DNA of 64,000 nt, taken from assembly GCA_003344405.1 (NCBI GenBank), contig NOWV01000201.1, forward strand, positions 62,001 to 126,000, in the 5' to 3' direction. The stretch comes from Trichoplax sp. H2. Its lineage: Eukaryota > Placozoa > Uniplacotomia > Trichoplacea. Under the pieces are notes generated by a model. It worked only from the letters and a program-made list of their open reading frames with translations, did no database searches and was not told where the DNA came from. A program made the position numbers and the translations under genes. Below, piece by piece: positions 37,801 to 50,478 of the stretch. How positions within the stretch are numbered: the stretch's first letter is position 1; each line of letters starts with the position of its first letter.

Positions 37801-37918
37801 AGCACTATAATGGAACAATTCATATGCAACTGTATCTGCTTTATTTCTGTTTTCACTTCTTTACATTCAGATTAAGCCAAATCCAACAGATAGCAAATCT
37901 TACTTTTCCAGTAAGTGA
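28897..37918 (+). CDS. Typical 2-Cys peroxiredoxin (PRDX1/PRDX2-like)
   Basis: Six exons (28897-28993, 29441-29477, 35433-35549, 35940-36062, 36278-36443, 37871-37918) join in consistent phases to 195 residues. The enzyme reduces hydrogen peroxide and organic peroxides with thioredoxin as reductant, probably in the cytosol because no targeting sequence precedes the start. Landmarks: PAPDF near the start, the peroxidatic loop DFTFVCPTE with Cys49, Arg125 before [20 protein letters not shown], and the resolving Cys170 in [12 protein letters not shown] (92-95) and the final-exon YF (191-192 in SKSYFSSK) are the paired motifs that make eukaryotic peroxiredoxins prone to hyperoxidation. The length matches human PRDX1/2 (198-199). 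Introns are GT-AG; intron 2 is 5955 bases. If the exon 5 donor at 36444 is ignored, translation runs on through the intron to 36854, giving a different C-terminus (see separate entry). Confidence 0.95.
32370..32690. repeat. Diverged tandem repeat, about 130-bp unit, inside the peroxiredoxin intron
   Basis: A block with CAATCTTTCTTGCATTTCTA, then TTGATTACTCAGTCTTTATT, then a TTATTTTG end recurs two to three times (around 32398, 32448 and 32591) with many changes. Confidence 0.45.
33786..34015. repeat. Diverged tandem repeat, about 80-110-bp unit, inside the peroxiredoxin intron
   Basis: Three related blocks: ACTTATTTGCATCTCATGAT, then GGCCAACATGGTTAAATACA; GCTTATTCACATCTTGTGAT, then GACCAATGTGATTCAATACC; and CTACTTGCACGTATCTTGTA, then a diverged ACACGATTTAGTACC end. 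The shared order of words supports a tandem origin. Confidence 0.55.
36444..36854 (+). other. Open frame within peroxiredoxin intron 5: Thr/Asn/Gln-rich alternative C-terminus
   Basis: From the exon 5 donor (ACG then GTAAAG at 36444) the peroxiredoxin frame stays open for 136 more codons to a TAA at 36854. The residues are low in complexity: runs of Asn, Thr, Gln and Ser, a TTTT-NNN-TT block, HHH, and a final [13 protein letters not shown] with two Cys. The codons (ACN, AAY, CAR) differ strongly from the AT-rich intron sequence around them. Reading through would yield a 316-residue protein that loses the YF tail. It may be a genuine retained-intron isoform or an open low-complexity intron. 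The spliced exon 37871-37918 gives the canonical end. Confidence 0.5.
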
Positions 37919-38939
37919 TATAAGAATAGAAATTATGGCGCCGGTGTGTCAGAAAAATCTATCGTCCATATTCTACACGTAATTTGGTATCGATGATAAT
38001 ACCATCTCTAAGCATTGCCTAAATGAGGCTTTAGAAGAACTAACATGATTTATGCTACTCCCTCAATATAATGGAGATAATGCAGTAGATAATATGTGCG
38101 TAATTATGATAACCGTGATTTTAGCTTCATACCACTGTTTCATGATGACATATTTAATATTTATTGACAAGATATAGATAATACTGTGTAGGCCTGTTTT
38201 AAAATCTCTTCTTGTTAGTTTTGGAGATAATATTGCTGTATACTATCCTTCTGCATAAATTATGCAATGTTATAGCTGTTCGAATATTGTAAAAGCAATA
38301 ACCTATGATTAGATACATAGAGTACTAGACAAAATTTTATCCAATTTTCATGACGATAAACCTGTAATAAAAAATTTTAATCTAATTCCTATCGATCGAA
38401 TTCTTACCTCATATCTTGATAGGTATTACCAGGTTAAACATTATGTAATAGCCTTGGCTGCGATTTATGATATAATAATAAATATCTTGGCAAATAATGA
38501 TAGTATGGTTAATATAGTGCATTAATTCAAAATAAATCCAGATTCTAAAATCTTTCGATTTGTGATGGTAATATATGAATGATATTGCTTCGTAAAGATT
38601 CAGATTTTAAATATAATCATAATTTTACGTGGCTACTCTAATAATATGTAAGTATTACAATTCTTATTGTAGCATGATTAATACCTATATAGCACAGATT
38701 TATGCTTAGAAAATATTAATAACAGTGGACTATATTATTAGAAAATAATAATGAAATCCTGTCATTAAACTATTATTACTAGAGTTTAAGCGTAAAGCAG
38801 TAATATCGAAAACAGTACGGTAGTTTTAATGATTTGCTTCAGTAAATTAGTATGCCAGTGGTAATAGATTCGCCATACTACCCTAGAATAGAGCTAACAG
38901 GTAAGAAAACGTCTTACCCTAGAATTCTCGATGGAAAGT

Positions 38940-39750
38940 ACCAGATCTTCGTAAGCCTGGATTTTGTAGCTTACCAAAATTGAACGTTAACTGCTGAACT
39001 TAAATTCAGACCTAACTAATAGTGGGATCATGTTCAACATTTATATTCAGGTGTATAAACATGTATTACAGAGGTATAGCGAGCTCGGTAAACGGTTGAA
39101 AGATATTAAGCTATAGTATTGCTTTAAATTATATCTTTAAATTTTTAAGAAATAGACTTTAAATTTAGCTCAAATTCAACGCAGATATATTAGTGTAACC
39201 TTGAATAAATGGCTCTTGATATCTTTATTACTTTTTATTGCAGTATTGAGCAGTTTTATTTCTTGAAACTTTGTAATAAAAAGTATCAATCACCGACTGG
39301 TACTTGTAAGGTCGGTCTGACTATTTTACAAGTCGCGTCGTAATACTGATCTATAGTCTTTACTACTTTACAACTCGTTATAGCAGCATAACTAATAGAA
39401 TTAATTGAAGATGTAAGTTAATCTTAGCTTTGTGAACATATTAATAAATAAATGTATTATTCTATGTATTGATCATACTGTATCATCTTCGTTAGCTTAG
39501 ATTTTAAAGCTTAATAAAACTAAATGGTAACCCTTAGCCCAAATTCAGGCTTTACTAATAGTGAGATCATGTTTAGTATTTCTATTCCGGTGCATAGCCT
39601 TTAGTGCCTTACTACTAGTTACAGTAGCCTAATTGATTGATTTAATTGAAGATATTTCCTAATATGCATGTATATACACAACCAATATTGGCTTTTCAAG
39701 CACATTAATAAATTAAAAAATATATTATTGTAGGTATTAACAATACTAGA
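38940..39750. repeat. Diverged long direct repeat (offset about 540 bp, with a 240-bp sub-offset)
   Basis: Around 38945-39060 and 39485-39600 the order CTTCGTWAGC, ATTTTRWAGCTTA, AAATTCAG, CTAATAGTGRGATCATGTT, ATTCMGGTG is shared. A second block, TTTACTACTTTACAACTCGT through TTAATTGAAGAT to the CACATTAATAAAT-like end, is shared between about 39360-39470 and 39601-39740. The changes are numerous, so the event is old. Confidence 0.6.
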
Positions 39751-41302
39751 TTATTTAGTAAATAAATGACTTTTGTCATACTAATTAGAATAGATAACTT
39801 TAGCAAGAGTTTCTAATGAAAGTTAGAATTATACAACTACAATACTCCATTTTTTTGGGGGGGGATATAAGAGGGAGATCAAGGAATCTAAGCCAGCTCT
39901 TCTATATATTTAGTTAATATCATGAAAACACAACGGTTACATTGTATCATCCTCGTGATTTAGGTGCAGTAAGCGCTAGCTTGGTTTAAACAGCAACTTA
40001 CAGAATTGCCTTTGAGATTAATCTCAGATCTCCGAATATATAAAAACTAATTTCTTTTCCTTCCAAGAATTGTCTGCCTTTGTATTACAAGTGTGAGTCG
40101 GAGAATTGTATTTGCCTATCAAAAATAAACTGCGGTTGGAAAGTTTATACAGTTAATACAATCTCGTAGACTATGGACCTTTAGATCTTGGAAATCTAAA
40201 AGCTCACACATAGCTAATAAGAGTGTCAATATGGATGGATTAGAGTGATGGATCTCCTAGCCTATCACTTGGATAACTTGATCTATGATGTCTAAATAAA
40301 GAAATTATAATCTAATTTTATATGGCATTTTAATCTATTTTTGGATAGCTCTTAAAAGTTGATCATCATTGACGTCATTGTGGACAATTGGATCAATAGT
40401 GCTAGCTGCTGTTCAGGCAACAATAGTTGACGTAATCGTCTTCTATTCCATAAACTTTTTGTAATGATCATTTTCAGGCTTACATTCTATTGCCGCTTGT
40501 TTAAAATCATAAAAGAATTCAATAGCAGGACCAAGCGTTCAATGTGGCCTTTCTATTTTATAGATAAACCTATATGGGTATACTATGTACCTATGGTCAA
40601 TAAAATATATTTTTTAATTTCACTTATCGACCATGTCTTAAAATAAATAGTGGAATAGCAACATAATTCATTCCTGATGGAAGTAGGCAATCGATCATCA
40701 TCCTATTTTAACTTATTCTCAAATAAATTAAAAAATCGTCCGCACTCTCAATTGAACGCCATCGTTATGTGTTGTAAATTCGCTCTAGTCTTTCGGGTAT
40801 CTGTCTAAACTTGCTATTATATTATATTTATAAATAAGTAACTAGAAGAAAAATACTTGCATCGATCTTATTTCTATTGAGCGAAATATTTGTTAATTGT
40901 AAAACCATTCCGTTATTTTCTTCAAATTTAGATCTTATTAAATAATTTTAAAATCGCCTTCATTGCTCTTATTTTTTTTTAATGTGCCAGTAATCCTTTA
41001 TTTAATATAACAGCTTTTTATACCTTTGATATTTCTATAACTTTTAGATTTTAGATCAATACAATAACGATTACAAGGTTGTCGTTTATATGGAAAAATA
41101 ATATTTACCATAACCAATTTACTACTGAAGTTGTTTTGATAAACAGCCTCTAAAGGAATAATGATTACTACCTCATATATCTACCTCCTTTAGAGTACTA
41201 TTAATTATTTTTCATTTTTAGATAGTAAAATTGACTAAATTATTGATATAAACTCGATTATCTATTAACCAACATGATCTACTTATGGAAATAAATTGAA
41301 GC

Positions 41303-41527
41303 ATGACGATGAAAAACTTTTTCTTTTCCATGACGACTATAATACTAATACTTTGTTTAAATCAACAAATTTCACTCTCCTCGTATTTTCATTTCTATCA
41401 TTTTCGGAAAGTTCATCTTGAGCACGATGTTCTACTTTGTTTTGAAAGTCTATTTTATGCTTGCAAATGGCATCCATTCTTAGCCGCAATAGATATATTC
41501 ATACCGCAAATTCAAGTGATTGCATAG
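41303..41527 (+). CDS. Possible small secreted protein (74 residues), uncertain
   Basis: The ATG-started frame begins with Met-Thr-Met-Lys and then a hydrophobic stretch (residues 5-19, FFFSMTTIILILCLN), which resembles a signal peptide with a possible cleavage near residues 22-26. The remainder is rich in aromatic residues and His and contains two Cys (46 and 53). I recognise no family, see no dibasic cleavage sites or repeated peptides, and the surrounding composition is not different. It could well be a chance frame. Confidence 0.2.
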   Translation: MTMKNFFFSMTTIILILCLNQQISLSSYFHFYHFRKVHLEHDVLLCFESLFYACKWHPFLAAIDIFIPQIQVIA

Positions 41528-44438
41528 CTTAATATTACTGGAGTATAAGCGTGGTATAATTTTCTACAGTATGTTATTCTTGTTTACTTTATTGACTATC
41601 TTGTTATTGACGATAACGAGGACAATTAGCAATAACAAACATGGACATTGATTACTTTGGCTTCAGTGGCGCATTTTTTGGCATGATATGCAACCCCTAA
41701 ATAGAAGATTTTTGCTTCTACAAATAGGATAAGTGACCTTCTTGTTAGATGTTAAACTCAATATACATCTAAATTTAAAATCTCTACTCTTTATGAACAA
41801 AATCGGCCAATGTTACCGCGATGAAAATAATATTATAGAGTAGAACAGTAAGGAATAGTGGAAAGTTGATTTCCGCTCAATTGCAATCTGCATAGTAACC
41901 TCTTCTATACGCAATAATTTAAGGAACTTATGTGGAATTCTATTCCCGACCTCTTGCCATAATTACTAGAACAAAGCCAGAGGAAGTCAAAATTAAATCT
42001 AAATTCTAGTTATGATAATCGTAAATAAAGCTAATGAATTGATGAATAGCAAGATAAAGCCTTATTCATTAGATCATCGTTTCCATAAGAAAAGTTATCC
42101 CTAATAGTTTGCAGGTAGTAAAGACCATAATACTTAATGGGGGTGTTCCGAAGAAGAATTATTTAATAAGAGGATACTTTTTACGATAAATTTCATGGAT
42201 TTGGACTGTAAAAGTTATTGCTTTATCTTAAAATAATGAAATAATTCTTGCAGAGAGATGTATTATCTGGTGTATTCTAAATTATGATCTTGAATTGAAT
42301 GGTAGGGTACCACCATGATAACAGGTCTAATAAGAAAAGAAAAAAATGACTTGCTTGTATATCATCATGATATGTATTTTTAGTTGATACCATACTAGAC
42401 CTTGGCATCTACAGATAAATTTATTTATATAACACAAGTCGATAGGAAGGCTAACAGCAATCATCACTGTAAGACATATCTTGAAAAGTATAACGCTAAA
42501 ATTGACAAGAATAGAACTGATGCTATTTGAATTGTCATCTTCGACGATATCAGCATGATCAGATGATAGGTAAGGAGTGATTTCAATGGATGAATTTGAA
42601 AATATCTGATTTTGTTACTGAAACGATAGTAATTTAGTCCATGTTTCCATATGGTTTATACGTGCGGAATTTATTTTAGCAATGATGCTGTCTGGTAATC
42701 CTATTTACTTGGTGATAGTAAATTTGTTTATCTAATTAGTGGGTATCATTTTACATGTCTGTGAAAATAATATAATGAAGGATTCTTTCACTAATAAGCT
42801 CGAGCGTTAATCAATATTGAAATTATGGATAATTTCACGCTCTAAATCTTACTCTGACTATTCTATCGCAATTTTATGTTAGCATAGTCAATATTTGTAC
42901 TTGACAGAGCCATTCAAAAGATTCCTGTCGTGATATTGTCAGGATAACTTTATATTGGATCCGATTGAGCTCCTACTGCTTGTTCCTTCAAATGTCTCTT
43001 TTTCTACCTCCTCTCATAAAATATATAAGAATAAAAAGTCAAAGCCTACTACCTTCTATTGAAATGCTTTGGTGGATAATGAGTAGATGCAATTTAAATT
43101 CAGTCAGCCGAGCATCGTGTATTGGAAAATTAAACTGAATAGGCTCCTTTCTATTCATTTTTTAGTCTATTTTTAATCATTAATTGATGTATTACACAAT
43201 ATAAAACTTGAATAAGATTGTCGTAACAATAACGTAATCATAATAGGAATTTTATTCTCCTATTTTATCGAGTTGATAACGTATTTCCTAGAGGCATGGA
43301 TGATCGACATCCATAAATAATTGTTTGGATCACAGCGATGATTTAATTATTTAATGCAAGGCCATTGTTTCATCACGTTAATTTACATTTTCTTTTGCGG
43401 CTGTTGTAGTAACGAAATCAATTTAAGATCGATTCAGTTCTACTTTGCCCTGTGCTATATTACTGGTCAACATCATTGTGACATATGGAAGACTTTTTAA
43501 AGTGGTGTTGGCTTTTTCCGATACCTATCAGCAGGTCAAGATTGTAACATATTGGAATAGAAGATCGGAGGAAAAAAAAAGTTGATGTCAATCAGGTACT
43601 GATATTGCCTAATATCTCCAATCGTTGATCATTGGATATTGAATAGAAACGAGTTTTGTCTCAATATAATTTCGTTGCTTTCCCTAGTACGGGTTATAGA
43701 TGATTCCAGAGTGTAATCCTTATTGAAATACATTAGTATTAGTTTAAATGAAATGGTGATCAGAAGAAAAGAAGCAATGTCTATTATACTGGAATTGTTC
43801 TACTTGATATTTCAACTGCAATTTACTGTGATAGCAGATTCATTTTCGTTCTAATACAATCAGCCGATAGTTTTATCCTTTTAAACTTGAAAACTGTTTA
43901 TTTTTCTTTGACCATTCTATTGATTAAAGTGAATTGAGAATAGATTTCAACTTTATCCTATAGTTATCCCATAACACTGAATGACTGCTGTTGTAAGATT
44001 ATAAAGACTCAGTTTACTCAACAGTCAATAAAGTTATCCTATCTAGTATGCCCAACGATTACAGAGACACTAGATCAAGTTAACTTTGAAATGATAGAGT
44101 GATTAATCATCCTTTAAACTAAGCCATTATCAGTCTAGACTATAAAGAGCAGTAAAAATAGAGATGAAAAGAGTTATTATCAAATTAGTATAGTTGCTCT
44201 TGTTGCTAGAAGAGTGTTGATATTTGCCTGTACTATTACGTACTAACTTGAAAGCGAATGCTGCTAAACGTTTTATTATTTTTCTTTCTAATTTTTTGTC
44301 TTTCTATCATATCCGGTAATATCTTCCAGAAAACGGAATTCATTTTTCCATTTGTAAAGTTTAAATCAATATTCTCTTTTCTTGTGTAGCGGATAATCAG
44401 AATCACTGAATCACTGATGTTTTGCTAAGGTGGCATCG

Positions 44439-45515
44439 ATGGTAACGACATATTCTAGCACTATGGAGATAACTCCATCCATCTCATCATCGACAACAAC
44501 ACCAAAACAAGAAGACAACTCAGCGGCCATTTTTGGCTATGCCCTTATTTTTATTCTGTCATTGATTGGCAATACTTTAGTAATATTAGCATCATGGAAA
44601 CGGCGCTATTTTTGCCCTAATTCCAATACTGTGATTATCAATATTGCCATTTCTGATTTGATCATTACGGCATCGATACCCTTTTATGCGTACAATTCAT
44701 TAACAAGAAGCTTTCCGTTTGGCTTATTTGCTTGTAAAATTGTCTATGCTTCACGCAATTTTGCCATCTATTATGCATCCTATTTATTAGTGATCATAAG
44801 TATAATACGTTATGTCACATTATTTCATGTTGAAATGATTCCATTAAAGAAAAAAATGGTTAATACGGGAATGCTGATGGCTGGTATTGCAGCTTTTGCT
44901 ATGACATTTCCACAATTGATATTATTTACGACTACTGCACCGACGACCCCAAATGAACAAATTAATTGTGGTGAAATATGGCCGGCAAATTCCATAGTAT
45001 CTCGACGAGCCTATGGTGCAGTTGTATTTATTGTTTTTTTCGCTTTGCCATTAATGATTATTAGTGTACTCTACCTGACCATATCTACCCACATGTGTAG
45101 CTTAAAATATGATACTCGCAGCAATACTCCTATTGAGAGCGAAGAGCAAGTTAATGCTCCACCAACTTATGCTATCCGCGCCGTGGTATCCATGCTATTG
45201 GTTTGTTTCACATTTTTCTTATGTTATTTACCGCCCTATTTGGTTGTTCTACTCTTAGATTTTAAAGTTATTTCAGACTCTGATCCTACTGTGTCTGCTT
45301 TTTTAAATTTCACCAGTTGGATTGGCTATGTTCATTCCTTTGTCAATTCAATTATTTATGGGCTATTAGATCGAGATTTACGCCATGAATTAAGGGTTAT
45401 GTTCAAGCATCGATGTTATCAAATTTTTAAATGTTGTAGCCGACGCCATTGCTGGGGTTCAAAGCAACGTCGTGTTATTGCCGTTGCTCCGGTGGAAAAT
45501 TATCAACTTCGCTAA
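44439..45515 (+). CDS. Intronless class A GPCR, unrelated to the 241/15076 pair
   Basis: A 358-residue receptor in one exon. The extracellular N-terminus is about 30 residues and rich in Ser/Thr. Landmarks: GN at 44-45 in TM1, Asp73 in TM2 (ISDLI, the normal 2.50 residue), Cys99 before TM3 with a Cys in the INCGEIWP loop, CYLPP at 262-266 in TM6 and NSIIY at 303-307 in TM7. The tail is basic with Cys clusters (HRCYQIFKCC, RHC), likely palmitoylation sites. Departures: the DRY motif is I123-R124-Y125, Trp 6.48 is Tyr263, and NPxxY is NSxxY. The first ATG in frame is 44439; a GTG nine bases earlier is in frame but is not a plausible animal start. The ligand is unknown. Confidence 0.92.
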   Translation: MVTTYSSTMEITPSISSSTTTPKQEDNSAAIFGYALIFILSLIGNTLVILASWKRRYFCPNSNTVIINIAISDLIITASIPFYAYNSLTRSFPFGLFACKIVYASRNFAIYYASYLLVIISIIRYVTLFHVEMIPLKKKMVNTGMLMAGIAAFAMTFPQLILFTTTAPTTPNEQINCGEIWPANSIVSRRAYGAVVFIVFFALPLMIISVLYLTISTHMCSLKYDTRSNTPIESEEQVNAPPTYAIRAVVSMLLVCFTFFLCYLPPYLVVLLLDFKVISDSDPTVSAFLNFTSWIGYVHSFVNSIIYGLLDRDLRHELRVMFKHRCYQIFKCCSRRHCWGSKQRRVIAVAPVENYQLR

Positions 45516-47899
45516 TCTACTATCGATAAGACATAAATTTATCCGGCAGAATTATCCACTTTTCAGCTCCTTGTTTTACTTTTGATCAATTTATAATTTT
45601 ATATCTAAGCTAGCTAAAGGTAGAAGTAATAGATTCTCTCACTAACTTTGCGCTATGGCTCATTTTCAACCCTAAATCTGTATTACTTCTGTTTAGTATT
45701 TTATACACTTGCTTACAGTACATTAATAATAATCCTCTATACTAACAAATTGATATATCCATCCTTAAGGTAATTCTGGGATGAGAATAATATTGAAAAT
45801 GAAATCTTATGAAGACTATTTCAACCCTAATAGTTTAAAAACACTTTTATACTGCACATATAGCAGTACTCTAGCCTATTTTCTATTATTACAGTATGGT
45901 ACTTGGATGCCATTATTAGCTTACCGGTAATTATCCATTCGGTTCTGTTGCCTTTAAACCTAATTTAGATACTATTTTTTACCGTATTTTAATATGCTTT
46001 GTAAACTATTCAAATAGCTAATTATCAGTTGTTAATTAGCTTTGTTAAGGTGTGCAAAAAAATAGTATCATGGAATTAGAATCATAAAATGTAAGATATC
46101 ATTTTTTTTTATTACTGGTAAAAATTCAAGAAATTTTCCTTCTTGAACAGTTCAGTATAATTAATATACTGAATGGCATGCAAAGTATCTCTATTATTGT
46201 AGAAACTAAAGTTGCATATGATTAAAATTAATTCAAAATTCTTAATTGCAAAAGAGTTTCAAGTCCACATTTTATCCTAATGTTTTATTTAAAATTTTAA
46301 TCAATTTGCTTTTATATCCTTGCAAAGGCTGTTAATACGTATATCGATAGTTTGCCATATTATCGTAGCAAGTAATTTGTAGAAACACAATTATTACTGC
46401 CACCATTTCAATTGCCGATTTACTTGTTTAATTGAAATCTTTTTTCTATCTCCTTACTGCCTATCAAATTTGTAAAATTTCTTCGGATTTGGACTGTCTA
46501 TGTTTTTATGCAGCCTTAATCAATAAACAAATCTCTCATCACAGCAATATCGTTAAAAGGCACAATCGGAATAATAACATATCTCCGGCACTAGTTTAGT
46601 ACGAAAATCAGCATGCATAGAAATAAAAATATTATATGAACGAATTACGCAATACTAAATTATCAAAAAATTTTCCAATAGTGCGAATTCTGATCTTGTT
46701 TATATCTCTCTTATGCAACCTTATTACGTTAAATTTGACCTTTAATCTCGGATAGATATTTTAAGATAATATCTGTCAAAGTCAATCATTAGTCACCATT
46801 TAACACGTTCCGTCGTAAAAAAATTGCAAATAAAGAAATATCATTGAAATAATATTCTCAAATAATTCTCTACAGGTAATACGCGCATACAATTTATAAT
46901 ATTATAAGATAATATCGGCATTCTAAGTTGATAGCTATCAAAAATAACCATTAGTCAGTATTTAACTTATTGCATCATATAAAAATTACAAATGAAGAAA
47001 TTACATTGCAATAATATTTTAAAATATTCGATGCAATGCAGGTAACTTGTAATTTTCTAAGAAAATGTCTTTCTATTGTGTCAGCTTGACAACTTTTATT
47101 GAGCTTGGCATTAATGTCGCAAATTTTTGAGCATCCTTTAAAAATGAATCATTTTCTTTGAACCAAGTTTTCAGGATTATCTGAAATAATAATATGTCCC
47201 TCATGAACCTTTCTAGGTCTATTCTAGTTGTAAAATATCTATATCTACATTAAGTACAAAACATTATGACAACATTTTAAAGTACTCCTTTAAATTGCCC
47301 TATCGAGGAAAATATTTTTCTGGATATCAACACTATTCTATGTAGTTTTAATTTATTTACATCCGATTATTTTTGTATTGTAGAAAGCAATGGGACTAAT
47401 ACTCCTTCGTATTTACGTGATAAGAATACTATTAACCTGCACGCGATCTGTTGACTTTTAGTGATATTCCTTCAAAGCAATACTGGTATTTTATTCTTTT
47501 ATTAGCGTATATTATTATATGAAAAAAAAAGAGATTTCTATCTCCGGCGACATTAAAGATTGGTTGACTGTTAAATGATTGCTGTCACATCTTCTTTTTT
47601 TTGGTGCTTTTGAATTCTTTTCAGTGACGATCAAAATACACATGGTTCTACTAATTAATTTATACCCTTGAAATACGATTTTAGGTTCGTCATAGAGGTA
47701 ATATAGATTAGTATAGCTTAGCAATTAAAATACTCTTACTAGATTGAATATTGACTGCTGGGAATATTTGCGTTGCCATTAAAATCTAGTTTTGTTGTTA
47801 TGGATCTATATAATTTATAGCATATTACAATTATTAGGGATTCTCCTTACTATTGTCTGAAATTAGCGTCAATTTTATGATTTGCGATATTATGAAATG

Positions 47900-48430
47900 T
47901 ATTGAGCAATCGCTGAAAATGGTCAAGATTTATAATAATGCAAATTGATTTTCTTCAGAATTGTTTTTACGCGTCGATTCTAATCCAAGTATTGACTTAA
48001 GTATTGACTCAATCTAATCATTAAAAACGGTCAGAATCCGCAATAAATGCTGATCGTTTTCTATATTTATTTATAGATTCTGTTGAATTTTGATTCAAGT
48101 ACGGACTTAACCTAATCATGAAAGATAACCAGAATCTGCGATAGTGCAAATCATTTTCTTCATATTTGTTTATGGATTCTACTGTTGATAATTATAATCC
48201 TAGTATTGATATTTCTACTTATTAGAGATGGTCAGGATCTACGACAATGCAAACTACTCTCTTCGTATTTGTTTACAGATTCCAATCCAAGCATTGACTT
48301 AGTCTAATCGTCATAATGTGATCATTAAAAATAGTCAGAGTTTGCAATAATACAATTCATTTTTATCCAAGTATTGAGTTAATTTAATCATTAAAAAATT
48401 GTCCGGGTCTGTAATAGAGTCGAACGCCAT
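47900..48430. repeat. Diverged tandem repeat, about 100-110-bp unit, five to six copies
   Basis: The recurring unit has the order GGTCAGAATCTGCAATAATG, CAAATCATTTTCTTCATATT, TGTTTATAGATTCT, then AATCCAAGTATTGACTTAAT and CTAATCATTAAAAA. Copies start near 47918, 48030, 48125, 48215, 48335 and 48400. Identity between neighbours is moderate. Confidence 0.8.
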
Positions 48431-48784
48431 ATTTGCTTTATAGATTTTAATCTAATGAATATAGTTTTGAATATCATCAATACTATTACGTAATTAATAT
48501 ATATTTAATTACAACTTGAGAGCGAGTATATGTTTATAATAGGTAATTATACTATTATTTATTATTCAGTTTAGATTACTTTTATTTTATCTACACGTGT
48601 TTATATATAAGCAAATATCATGTTAAAAAATTTTCCTATATAGAATGACAACTTTAATGGATAAGTGCAATCAGCTTACCAATGACAGAATCGTAAAATT
48701 TCTTTCTATTCTATTGCTTGGCTATACGTTCACATATAGTTAAGATGTAATATCAGCTTATGAAATAACTAATAATTTATTAAA

Positions 48785-48958
48785 AATAGAGCTGTGCACG
48801 TATGCAATTCATGAATATAACTTCATACTCCATTGAAAATAGAGTTCTACTCTCTACTCATATACAGCTCATGAATAGAACTAATACTTTATTGAAAATA
48901 GGCCTGTACTCGTATACAGCTCATAAATATAACGAATACTTATTGAAAATAGAATCGA
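48785..48958. repeat. Tandem repeat, about 58-bp unit, three copies
   Basis: Three units share ACGTATGCAATTCATGAATA-like, AACTTCATAC-like and TTATTGAAAATAGA segments: ends at about 48842, 48901 and 48952. Identity is high in the ATTGAAAATAG core. Confidence 0.75.
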
Positions 48959-50337
48959 ATGGCAGTTCTAAACTTTAGATTGCATCGTCAAAAGCATATG
49001 GTATCTAATGCTAGATTGATCTATTCATTAATTATACATGTGGTTAAGTAGATTTCGGTGTTGGAGAAATTTTTTATTTCTGTATTTAAGAATTAGCAAT
49101 AAGACTTGACAAGAATTCCTTTAGTATAACATGACAATACGTGCACGTATATTGACTTACAAGCGAACTTTGCTTTGCTTAGTGTCAAATTCAACGGCGA
49201 ACAACATGTTATACATATTATACTACAGGAGAAGGTACCGTCAGCAATGGCGACTGATTATAAAACGATTATTTATTTATTCTTATTCTACTGTACAATG
49301 TAACACTCTGTATGTAATATGTTATGGGCAATAAAATGAACTTTGTCTGGTATACATGTAAAATCTTGATTGGTTGAGGTTATGCTCTCCTTTTTCACAG
49401 TTATGGACCCATTCTTAGTCATTAGATTCTACTCCTATTTTATGTCTTCAAGTTTAGTAAGGGTTCAGTAGCCGGGTACGCATATACGCATATAATATAG
49501 GATTTTTTTGTATCGGCGATCTATAGGTGCAAGTATTCAAGACCTTCAAGTTTATATAGATATCAAAATATATGAGCGCCTTATTTTAGCGATGTCATAT
49601 ACTTCAGCTTTACTATCAGTTGTGCAATACTGTGAATGTAGAAGTTTAGTTAATAAAACCAATTTTACGTTTGTTGGTGGGCTTATAAACATTACGTATA
49701 TAAACAAAATCTTGAATTATGAACAATCATAATGTAGTTGGACTGTGCTTAGTAACCAATATTAGCGGACCTTCTACTTACCATCGCTCATAGTTTGATC
49801 TTAATTAAGACAACCTTTGAATATCTTGTTATGCGCGTATAAGTTAGTAGGTTAGCAGGCAGTTGAACTTACAATTCGTAACAAGTAAGATCAAATTTTT
49901 ACACCGTATACCTTTCATAACTAAATCGATAATTATTAAGACTATCGGAGAACTGGATGCGTCGTATTCACTTCAACAGAGCTTAGCTCGTAGTATTCAC
50001 TAGAAAGATATCAATTAACTGTAATCTATTCTGCGCGTATGCTAGTATTTTCACTAAATAACTATGTCAATAACAATTACGCAGAGATTGAAAAGATCAA
50101 TTATTGCTCGACTTTACGTTTATGATTCACGACTGGATAGCTGTTGTATCGATCCTCCAGTAGTTTCTCAGGCGTATCTGGTACTACTGTGCTTGATTGC
50201 TAAAACGTTTTAATGACACATCACAGACGCCTTAGAATGCTTACATTAACATCCTAGAACTATTAGCCTATTTCAATCAATGCCGTCTTGATCTTGTTCA
50301 ATAGAATGGGAGACAAGTGTAGGTCAGTTGAAAAGAT

Positions 50338-50343
50338 TTTATT
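50338..50343 (-). terminator. Candidate polyadenylation signal of eL37
   Basis: TTTATT on the + strand reads AATAAA on the coding strand, 136 bases after the eL37 stop codon. Confidence 0.4.
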
Positions 50344-50478
50344 ACTAATCTTCAGTTGATATTTTTCGTTGTTTCTGATACAAGTTATTACTGTTATACA
50401 TTTAGTTCATGTAATAACCGTGTATATATATATACATCAACTAGTGATGGTTGTCCATTTCAGTTCGAGGGCACTCTC

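Larger units (their letters stand above)
37919..44438. other. Intergenic DNA between the peroxiredoxin and third GPCR
   Basis: About 6.5 kb with no recognisable conserved gene. It contains a diverged duplication at about 38940-39750, a T-run followed by a G-run at about 39850-39865, a single perfect TGACGTCA (CRE-like) palindrome at 40370-40377, and a small frame with a hydrophobic start at 41303-41527. Confidence 0.45.
45516..50337. other. Intergenic DNA between the third GPCR and eL37
   Basis: About 4.8 kb without a recognised gene. Two tandem repeats (47900-48430 and 48785-48958) lie within it. Frames such as 49131-49334 and 49508-49732 have no motif. Confidence 0.45.

Noticed and set aside
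40370-40377. TGACGTCA as a functional CRE
   Set aside because: A single 8-base match far from any recognised promoter is expected by chance in 64 kb.
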